In this document: positions 1-4,862 of the stretch, one piece after another
Layout: every line of letters starts with the position of its first letter
Numbering within the stretch: position 1 is the stretch's first letter
Assembly: GCA_002479815.1 (NCBI GenBank)
Contig: DLPA01000149.1
Span: forward strand, 1-5,390
Reading direction: 5' to 3'
DNA length: 5,390 nucleotides
From: a bacterium UBA7470
GTDB taxonomy: Bacteria; Pseudomonadota; Gammaproteobacteria; Burkholderiales; Burkholderiaceae_C
The notes under the pieces: generated by a model
The model's database searches: none
What the model was told of the DNA's origin: nothing
What the model saw: the letters and a program-made list of their open reading frames with translations, nothing else
Position numbers and translations under genes: made by a program

Positions 1-437
1 CCCATCGCCCACGAACGGCGCTCAGGGGCGATGTTGCGCCCAATCACGCCATAGATCACCGCATACGTCGTGCCCGCTTGCGCCGCGCCGATCAGCACGC
101 CAGTGGTGGCGATGAAACCCAGCACCGAAGTGCTCAAGGCCATGCCCAATAGCCCCAGCGCGTAACACACGGCCCCGAACACAATGACCCGAAACGCGCC
201 AAAGCGGTCGGCCATCATGCCCGCGAAAATGCCGAACACGCCCCAAGACAGGTTTTGAATCGCCAAGGCCAAAGAGAAGGATTCCCGCGTCCAGTTCTGC
301 GCTTGCGTGATGGGTTGCAGCCACAGCCCAAAGCCGTGACGCACGCCCATCGACAGCGTGACGATGATCGCGCCGCACAACAGCACTTGCATCATGGACA
401 AAGAAGGGGGAGGGGAGGAAGAAGCTGCTTGAGTCAT
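1..437 (-). CDS. MFS transporter, N-terminal part (runs off left edge)
   Basis: Inner-membrane secondary transporter of the major facilitator superfamily; the substrate cannot be told. The minus-strand reading frame is open from an ATG at 435-437 to the window edge, giving 145 codons of a protein usually near 400 residues. After a Ser/Pro-rich cytoplasmic tail (residues 1-14) come hydrophobic segments at about 16-38, 52-75, 83-103 and 105-130, fitting TM1-TM4. The TM2-TM3 loop carries MFS motif A in the form GMMADRFGAFR (73-83). TM1 holds RHGFGLWLQP (33-42), which recalls monocarboxylate/oxalate-formate-type carriers, but this is only a resemblance. No Shine-Dalgarno sequence precedes the ATG; the ATG pair at residues 15-16 is an alternative start. 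It is divergent from parE across 150 bp. Fold call is firm, subfamily uncertain. Confidence 0.88.
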   Translation of the reverse strand, partial: MTQAASSSPPPSLSMMQVLLCGAIIVTLSMGVRHGFGLWLQPITQAQNWTRESFSLALAIQNLSWGVFGIFAGMMADRFGAFRVIVFGAVCYALGLLGMALSTSVLGFIATTGVLIGAAQAGTTYAVIYGVIGRNIAPERRSWAM

Positions 438-459
438 GTGCCCAACTGTACCGAAAGCG

Positions 460-478
460 CGACATCCTTGTGGTGTCG
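460..478. promoter_or_regulatory. Small inverted repeat upstream of the MFS gene
   Basis: The sequence CGACA-T-CC-TTGT-GG-TGTCG has arms at 460-467 and 472-478, one bulged T and a 4-base loop. It lies 23 bp upstream of the MFS start codon in the divergent parE/MFS spacer. It could be an operator or a hairpin in the MFS leader. There is no run of T after it on either strand, so it does not look like a terminator. Function is inferred from position only. Confidence 0.3.
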
Positions 479-499
479 TGGGTGACTTTCTCCGTTCAA

Positions 500-512
500 A
501 AATCTGTGATTT
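500..512. promoter_or_regulatory. 13-bp inverted repeat AAATC-TGT-GATTT in the divergent spacer
   Basis: Perfect 5-bp arms separated by 3 bp, located 25 bp upstream of the candidate parE -10 box. The size and symmetry suit a dimeric regulator or a nucleoid protein. In AT-rich sequence a match this short can arise by chance, so this is only a candidate site. Confidence 0.22.
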
Positions 513-514
513 CA

Positions 515-543
515 TACAGCCTTTGGGTGTGCCCGCATACAAT
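515..543 (+). promoter_or_regulatory. Candidate sigma-70 promoter for parE
   Basis: TACAAT at 538-543 matches the -10 consensus TATAAT at five of six positions. At 17-bp spacing the -35 hexamer would be TACAGC (515-520), a poor match, and there is no TGn extension. Transcription would begin near 550, giving a leader of about 38 nt before the ATG at 588. The leader is rich in U. The call rests on the -10 box alone. Confidence 0.4.
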
Positions 544-587
544 CGCGGCCCAACTGAGTGGTTTTTTGTTTTTCAACGTCAACGCCT

Positions 588-2612
588 ATGTCTCTCGCTA
601 CGTCGGTTTCTACACAGCCCTCTGGGTATTCTGAGCAGTCGATTCGTGTGCTCAAAGGCTTGGAGCCGGTGAAACAGCGCCCCGGTATGTACACCCGCAC
701 CGACAACCCGCTGCACATCATCCAAGAGGTGTTGGACAACGCCGCCGATGAAGCCTTGGCCGGATTTGGCAAAAAAATCAAAGTCATCCTGCACGCCGAC
801 GGTTCGGTGACGGTGGAAGACGACGGGCGTGGCATTCCCTTTGGCCTGCACCCCGAGGAAGGCGCTCCCGTCATCGAGCTGGTATTCACACGCTTGCACG
901 CGGGCGGCAAATTCGACAAAGGGCAAGGCGGGGCGTACAGCTTCTCGGGGGGCTTGCATGGCGTGGGCGTGAGCGTGACGAATGCCTTGTCCTCGCGCAT
1001 GGAAGTCACCAGCTACCGCGAAGGCCAAGTCGCGCGGCTGGTGTTTGCGGGCGGCGATGTGATCGAAGCCTTGCAGTTGCGCCCTGCCAACCAAGGCGCA
1101 GCAGCCACCCCCGACTTGCCGCGTGACCGTCGCCAAGGCACGGTGGTGCGCGTCTGGCCCGATGCGCGTTACTTTGAATCACCCCAACTGCCCAAGGCCG
1201 AGCTGGTGCAGTTGCTGCGCAGCAAAGCCGTGCTGATGCCGGGCGTGAGCGTCACCCTCATCCAAGAAGCCAGCAAAGAAAGCCAAACGTGGCAATACAA
1301 GGGCGGGCTGCGCGATTATTTGATGCAGACGTTGAGCAGCGATGCCCTCATCCCCTTGTTCGAGGGCGAAGGCAGCGCCGATGCCGGACACGACAGCTTT
1401 GCCGAAGGCGAAGGCGCGGCGTGGGCGGTGGCCTTCACTGAAGAGGGCCAATTGGTGCGCGAGAGCTACGTCAACCTCATCCCCACCCCCGCTGGCGGCA
1501 CACACGACAGCGGCTTGCGCGATGGCCTGTTCCAAGCCGTCAAAAACTTCATCGAACTGCACGCGCTCTTGCCCAAGGGCGTGAAGCTCATGCCCGAGGA
1601 TGTGTTTGCGCGGGCCTCGTTTGTGCTGTCGGCCAAAGTCTTAGACCCTCAATTCCAAGGCCAGATCAAAGAACGCCTGAACTCGCGCGATGCGCTGCGG
1701 TTGGTGTCCAGCTTTGTGCGGCCCGCTTTGGAGCTGTGGCTGAACCAGCACGTCGAACACGGCAAACGCTTGGCTGAGTTGGTCATCAAAACCGCGCAAA
1801 GCCGCCAACGCGCCGGACAGAAAATCGAAAAACGCAAAGGCTCAGGCGTGGCGGTGCTGCCCGGCAAGCTGACCGACTGCGAAAGCCGCGATCTGAACTT
1901 GAACGAAGTCTTTTTGGTCGAGGGCGATTCGGCAGGCGGCAGCGCCAAAATGGGGCGCGACAAGGAAACCCAAGCCGTGTTGCCCTTGCGCGGCAAGGTG
2001 CTCAATACGTGGGAGGTGGAGCGTGATCGCCTCTTTGCCAACAACGAGATTCACGACATCGCCGTCGCCATTGGCGTTGACCCCCATGCCGCAGACGATC
2101 CGCGCTCTGACGCAGAACTGTTGGGTGGTTTGCGCTATGGAAAAATTTGTATTTTGAGCGATGCCGATGTCGATGGTTCGCACATCCAAGTGCTGTTGCT
2201 GACGCTGTTTTTCAAGCACTTTCCGCGTTTGCTCGCTGCGGGTCACGTCCACATCGCCCGCCCGCCGCTGTACCGCATCGACATTCCGGCGAAGGGCAAA
2301 AAGCCCGCCCGCAAGGTCTATGCGCTGGACGAGGGTGAATTGCAAGCTGTGCTGGACAAATGCGCCAAAGAAGGCATTGCCCGCGAGAAATGTCCCATCA
2401 GCCGCTTCAAAGGCTTGGGCGAGATGAGCGCCGAGCAGCTTTGGGACACCACCTTAAACCCCGACACCCGCCGCCTCATGCCTGTGCAACTGGGCCGCTT
2501 CACCCCCGAGGACACCGAGCGCCACTTCACCCAACTCATGGGCAAAGGCGAAGCCGCCGCCCGCCGCGCGCTGATGGAACGCCACGGCCACGCGGTGACG
2601 GTGGATGTGTGA
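588..2612 (+). CDS. parE: DNA topoisomerase IV subunit B (ParE)
   Basis: ATP-driving subunit of topoisomerase IV, which with ParC unlinks daughter chromosomes and relaxes supercoils in the cytoplasm. 674 residues (E. coli ParE has 630). GHKL ATPase domain: catalytic Glu47 and Mg-binding Asn51 in EVLDNAADEAL, DDGRGIP (78-84), ATP-lid GLHGVG (122-127). Transducer domain: ESYVNLIPT (292-300) and the ATP-contacting Lys361 in QIKERL. TOPRIM domain: EGDSAGG (445-451) and metal-binding DADVDG (525-530). C-terminal core: RFKGLGEM (606-613). It follows E. coli ParE closely nearly throughout and lacks the long insert of enterobacterial GyrB. Extra residues sit near 161-183 and in an acidic loop near 258-276. 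The ATG at 588 is preferred over an in-frame GTG at 558, whose ten extra residues do not look ParE-like; neither has a Shine-Dalgarno sequence. Converges with moeA. Confidence 0.97.
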   Translation: MSLATSVSTQPSGYSEQSIRVLKGLEPVKQRPGMYTRTDNPLHIIQEVLDNAADEALAGFGKKIKVILHADGSVTVEDDGRGIPFGLHPEEGAPVIELVFTRLHAGGKFDKGQGGAYSFSGGLHGVGVSVTNALSSRMEVTSYREGQVARLVFAGGDVIEALQLRPANQGAAATPDLPRDRRQGTVVRVWPDARYFESPQLPKAELVQLLRSKAVLMPGVSVTLIQEASKESQTWQYKGGLRDYLMQTLSSDALIPLFEGEGSADAGHDSFAEGEGAAWAVAFTEEGQLVRESYVNLIPTPAGGTHDSGLRDGLFQAVKNFIELHALLPKGVKLMPEDVFARASFVLSAKVLDPQFQGQIKERLNSRDALRLVSSFVRPALELWLNQHVEHGKRLAELVIKTAQSRQRAGQKIEKRKGSGVAVLPGKLTDCESRDLNLNEVFLVEGDSAGGSAKMGRDKETQAVLPLRGKVLNTWEVERDRLFANNEIHDIAVAIGVDPHAADDPRSDAELLGGLRYGKICILSDADVDGSHIQVLLLTLFFKHFPRLLAAGHVHIARPPLYRIDIPAKGKKPARKVYALDEGELQAVLDKCAKEGIAREKCPISRFKGLGEMSAEQLWDTTLNPDTRRLMPVQLGRFTPEDTERHFTQLMGKGEAAARRALMERHGHAVTVDV

Positions 2613-2632
2613 GTGATGGAACCGAAGTCTTT

Positions 2633-3973
2633 TTAGCTCCAGAACTCAGCAAATGGCAGATAAGACACCACATCGCCAGCACGAATGGTCGCACCTGCCG
2701 GATGGTCGATCACGCCCTCGCCCCACACCGCCGAGGTGAGCACGCCCGAGCTTTGGTTGGGAAACAGGTCCAAGCCCCCCGCTGCATTGCGGCGCACGCG
2801 CAAAAACTCGCGGCGCTTATCGGCTTTGGGCAGATCAAAATGAGCGGGTAAGCGGTAGGGTTGTGGCAAACCGACCTCGGTCACGCCTTGCAAGCGCCAC
2901 AAAAACGGACGCACCAGCAGCAAAAAGGTCATAAAGCTGGAGACGGGATTGCCAGGCAGCCCGATGAAGTGCGCGGCTTGGCTGGGCAGGATGCGGCCTT
3001 GCGCGTCCACCCCCGCCAGTTCAGGCGCACGACGCACCCACCCATGCGCGAAGGGTTTGCCGGGTTTCATGGCGATTTGCCACAGCCCCAAGCCGCCCAA
3101 TTGCTGCACGGCGGGCTTGATGTGGTCTTCTTCGCCCACCGACACGCCGCCGCTGGTCAAAATCAAATCGTGGTCGCGGGCGGCCTCTGCCAAGGCGGCT
3201 AAGGTGGCTTCGCGCTGGTCGGGGACGATGCCCCAATCCGACACCTCGCAACCGCATCGGTTCAATAAGGCTTTTAAAAAGAAGCGGTTGGAGTTGTAAA
3301 TGGCGCCCGGTGGCATGGCCTCGGGCGGCACAGTCCCGGGCATGACCAACTCGTCGCCCGTAGAAAACAGCGCCACACGCGGGCGACGCGCCACTTGCAA
3401 GCGATCCCGCCCCAAACTTGCTGCCAGCCCCAACTCCGCCGCACCCAAGCGTTGGCCGGGCGACAAAACTTCTGCGCCACGGCTCACGTCCTCACCCGCG
3501 CAGCGTATCCATTCGCCCAGCGTGGGGGTGTGGCTGAAACTGGCCCACAGTTGACCCTGTGCATCGGTGTCGGTGTGTACCAACTCCTGCATGACGATGG
3601 CATCGGCCCCGGCAGGCACGGGTGCGCCGGTGAAGATGCGGGCCACCGTCCCCGCCTGCAAAGGCTGTCCATGCTGCCCTGCCGCAATGCGTTGCGCCAC
3701 CGGCAAGCGGCGCAACTCGCCCGCTGCCAAGTGGGACAAATCCGCCAGCCGAACGGCATAGCCATCCATGCTGGAATTGTCTTGCGGCGGGACGTGCAAG
3801 GCCGATACCAAGGCTTGCGCCAACACGCGCCCATCGGCCTCCAAAGTCGCCACATCTTCGATGCCCGACGCATAGCCAGTCAGAGGCTGCACAGCCGCCA
3901 GCAACCGCTGCATGGCCTCGTCCAAAGGCATTAAGGGAGAACGCGAAGGGGTGGGAGAGGAAGCGAGGGTCAT
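2633..3973 (-). CDS. moeA: Molybdopterin molybdenumtransferase (MoeA)
   Basis: Inserts molybdate into adenylylated molybdopterin with release of AMP, giving Mo-molybdopterin in the cytoplasm. 446 residues (E. coli MoeA has 411). N-terminal domains contain PPQDNSSMDGYAV (62-74), whose Asp70 corresponds to the essential Asp59 of E. coli, and GAPVPAGADAIVMQE (116-130). GED (160-162) and STGDEL (204-209, Glu208) match further active-site acids. The MoCF-binding domain holds TSGGVSVGEED (273-283), MKPGKPF (302-308) and GLPGNPVSS (338-346). A MoeA_C barrel fills the end. A loop about 18 residues longer than in E. coli lies before GLPGNP (near 314-334). The start is ATG at 3971-3973; no Shine-Dalgarno sequence is visible, and Met15 (MPLDEAM) is an alternative. 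It lies 70 bp downstream of mobB on the same strand and ends 20 bp from the parE stop. Confidence 0.96.
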   Translation of the reverse strand: MTLASSPTPSRSPLMPLDEAMQRLLAAVQPLTGYASGIEDVATLEADGRVLAQALVSALHVPPQDNSSMDGYAVRLADLSHLAAGELRRLPVAQRIAAGQHGQPLQAGTVARIFTGAPVPAGADAIVMQELVHTDTDAQGQLWASFSHTPTLGEWIRCAGEDVSRGAEVLSPGQRLGAAELGLAASLGRDRLQVARRPRVALFSTGDELVMPGTVPPEAMPPGAIYNSNRFFLKALLNRCGCEVSDWGIVPDQREATLAALAEAARDHDLILTSGGVSVGEEDHIKPAVQQLGGLGLWQIAMKPGKPFAHGWVRRAPELAGVDAQGRILPSQAAHFIGLPGNPVSSFMTFLLLVRPFLWRLQGVTEVGLPQPYRLPAHFDLPKADKRREFLRVRRNAAGGLDLFPNQSSGVLTSAVWGEGVIDHPAGATIRAGDVVSYLPFAEFWS

Positions 3974-4043
3974 GAGGAATGTGTTATGTCGTGAGGGTTA
4001 ATATTTTTGTGTGGATTGAACTTGCGCAATTTTTTAGCTGCAC

Positions 4044-4580
4044 TCAACCCGCAAAACGCTCGCCGTCGTAGTCAAAGCGGTCGCCTTGGGCCAGCAACCA
4101 AGCCGCAATCGCGTCGGCATCGTCTAAAGGCAAGATGGGCAAGCCTGTGGGGGTGGGCAAGTCGGCGGGCGTGGGGGTGGCGATGGCGGTGATGAAGGGG
4201 TCGTGGGGGTACATCACGGGCTTGCCGTGGGCGCTGCGCCAGACTTCGAGCTTGGGCAGATTGCAATCGCGGTAGCCTTCGACCAGCACCCAATCCACAC
4301 CGTCGTACAAATGGGCGATGACTTGGTGGACGCTGAGTTCGGCAGGCTGCTCAAATTCGCGCTGCAAGACCAAGCGCCGTGGCGAGGCGGCCACCACTTC
4401 AAACGCGCCAGCTTCGCGGTGTCGCCAGGTGTCTTTGCCGGGATGGTCGAATTCAAAACTGTGGTGCGCGTGCTTGACCACCGACACCCGCTGGCCTTGG
4501 CGTTTGAGCGCCGGAATCAATTGCGCGAGCAAGGTGGTTTTGCCCGACCCCGAATAACCAGCAATGACAAGCACGTTCAC
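4044..4580 (-). CDS. mobB: Molybdopterin-guanine dinucleotide biosynthesis adaptor protein MobB
   Basis: GTP-binding P-loop protein that assists MobA in attaching GMP to Mo-molybdopterin for enzymes that use the guanine dinucleotide cofactor. MobB is helpful but not essential in E. coli. 178 residues, normal for the family. The Walker A motif is GYSGSGKT (8-15). VVKHAHHSFEFDHPGKDTWR (34-53) matches the MobB-specific VKH-H-H and PGKDS/T region, and LVEGYR (99-104) gives the conserved VEG after a Walker B-like strand. A Pro/Thr-rich linker (about 134-148) precedes a C-terminal helix. The start is GTG at 4578-4580, fixed by a strong Shine-Dalgarno sequence. No mobA is in the window. It is followed by moeA after 70 bp and preceded by thrC after 282 bp that holds a palindromic element. 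Confidence 0.94.
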   Translation of the reverse strand: MNVLVIAGYSGSGKTTLLAQLIPALKRQGQRVSVVKHAHHSFEFDHPGKDTWRHREAGAFEVVAASPRRLVLQREFEQPAELSVHQVIAHLYDGVDWVLVEGYRDCNLPKLEVWRSAHGKPVMYPHDPFITAIATPTPADLPTPTGLPILPLDDADAIAAWLLAQGDRFDYDGERFAG

Positions 4581-4586
4581 AACACA

Positions 4587-4591
4587 CTCCT
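4587..4591 (-). promoter_or_regulatory. Ribosome binding site of mobB (AGGAG)
   Basis: On the minus strand AGGAG lies 6 nt before the GTG start of mobB. It is the only strong Shine-Dalgarno sequence seen before any gene start in this window, and it decides the non-ATG start. Confidence 0.8.
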
Positions 4592-4636
4592 AGGTCGAGT
4601 TCAAGACGATGGAATCGCCATTCAGGTCAGATAATT

Positions 4637-4645
4637 TGTATAGCA
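4637..4645 (-). promoter_or_regulatory. Candidate extended -10 promoter for mobB at the repeat edge
   Basis: Read on the minus strand, TGC-TATACA spans the left end of the palindromic element and its flank. TGn plus TATACA (four of six matches to TATAAT) resembles an extended -10 box. The best -35-like hexamer, TTGCGT (4663-4668), is in the terminal repeat, but the spacing of 20 bp is long. A start near 4630 would give a leader of about 50 nt with the Shine-Dalgarno sequence well placed. This is inference only. Confidence 0.25.
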
Positions 4646-4668
4646 TTTTTTGTGAGCTGCTTACGCAA
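4640..4668 (+). repeat. Left terminal inverted repeat (29 bp)
   Basis: Consists of ATAGCA, a T6 tract (4646-4651) and GTGAGCTGCTTACGCAA (4652-4668). It pairs with 4833-4861 at 23 of 29 positions; all six mismatches are in the T6 tract, which faces T on the same strand of the other arm. Confidence 0.85.
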
Positions 4669-4737
4669 TTTCTACGGGGAAAACTGCGGTTTTGATGCTT
4701 TAAAAATACCTGAAAAACCTAAAAAATGCGTGATGAA

Positions 4738-4780
4738 GCCTGAACAAAGCCCACGATGGGGGCTAGGACAGGCATTTTTT
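4738..4780 (+). terminator. Terminator-like hairpin in the centre of the palindrome
   Basis: Two stacked stems: GCCTG (4738-4742) with CAGGC (4769-4773), and AGCCC (4748-4752) with GGGCT (4760-4764), with a 5x4 internal loop and a 7-base apical loop. ATTTTTT follows at once (4774-4780), the layout of a rho-independent terminator on the plus strand. No plus-strand gene lies upstream, so it could only stop antisense transcription against mobB. On the minus strand the T tract lies about 11 nt beyond the stem, so termination of thrC transcripts here would be weaker. Confidence 0.45.
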
Positions 4781-4832
4781 AGGTTTTTTGGACTTATTTT
4801 AAGAATCAAAACAGCCAAAATCCCGGTATTTC

Positions 4833-4861
4833 TTGCGTAAGCAGCTCACTTTTTTTGCTAT
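4833..4861 (-). repeat. Right terminal inverted repeat (29 bp)
   Basis: Mirror of the left repeat: TTGCGTAAGCAGCTCAC (4833-4849), a T7 tract (4850-4856) and GCTAT (4857-4861). Read on the plus strand the T7 tract directly follows the long stem, so the whole hairpin could also act as a terminator in that direction. On the minus strand the same tract is A7 and would not. Confidence 0.85.
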
Positions 4862-4862
4862 C

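Larger units (their letters stand above)
4640..4861. repeat. 222-bp imperfect palindrome, MITE/REP-like element
   Basis: Positions x and 9501-x are complementary along both arms (4640-4729 against 4772-4861) without a single gap: about 65 of 90 positions pair by hand count. The outer 29 bp are terminal inverted repeats, and the inner 12 bp (CCTAAAAAATGC at 4718-4729 with its complement at 4772-4783) pair perfectly. The centre (4730-4771) is not symmetric about the same axis and forms its own hairpin. The element is visibly richer in A+T than the flanking genes and codes for nothing convincing. It starts one base past the thrC stop codon. A 5-bp direct repeat TAATT (4632-4636 and 4864-4868) could be a target duplication but is weak. 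It is probably a dispersed non-autonomous repeat; no transposase is present here. Confidence 0.8.

Noticed and set aside
22..465. 147-codon minus-strand frame overlapping the MFS gene
   Set aside because: It is out of frame with the transporter frame, which shows membrane helices and MFS motif A. The 147-codon frame is rich in His, Arg and Gly with no recognisable family, typical of a shadow frame in GC-rich DNA.
558..587. In-frame GTG at 558 as the parE start
   Set aside because: The added residues MVFCFSTSTP do not resemble a ParE N-terminus, there is no Shine-Dalgarno sequence, and the candidate promoter would leave a leader of only about 8 nt. The ATG at 588 fits better.
512..1136. Long antisense frames over the start of parE (165 and 185 codons)
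   Set aside because: They are fully explained as shadows of parE codon bias; no family resemblance and no ribosome binding sites.
2613..2640. Terminator between convergent parE and moeA (T5 at 2630-2634)
   Set aside because: Only a 4-bp stem (TGGA/TCCA) can be drawn, and the T run is inside its loop. No convincing hairpin on either strand.
2360..2851. 163-codon plus-strand frame running past the parE stop into moeA
   Set aside because: It overlaps two well-supported genes in the wrong frames, and its Arg/His/Pro-rich sequence has no recognisable domain.
3395..3934. 179-codon frame antisense to moeA
   Set aside because: A shadow of moeA, which has all its family motifs in its own frame.
3974..4021. 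Separate promoter for moeA in the 70-bp mobB-moeA gap
   Set aside because: The A/T-rich stretch offers only weak -10-like words (for example AATATT) without a good -35 at a proper distance.
4022..4043. TTGCGCAA palindrome followed by T6 and AGCTGCAC, as a decayed copy of the repeat element
   Set aside because: It shares the words TTGCG and AGCTGC with the terminal repeats, but their relative orientation differs and the match does not extend. Too short to claim.
4652..4840. 62-codon plus-strand open frame inside the palindrome (GTG start)
   Set aside because: It lies wholly inside the inverted repeat, has no ribosome binding site, and its composition follows the A/T tracts of the arms. It is better explained as non-coding.
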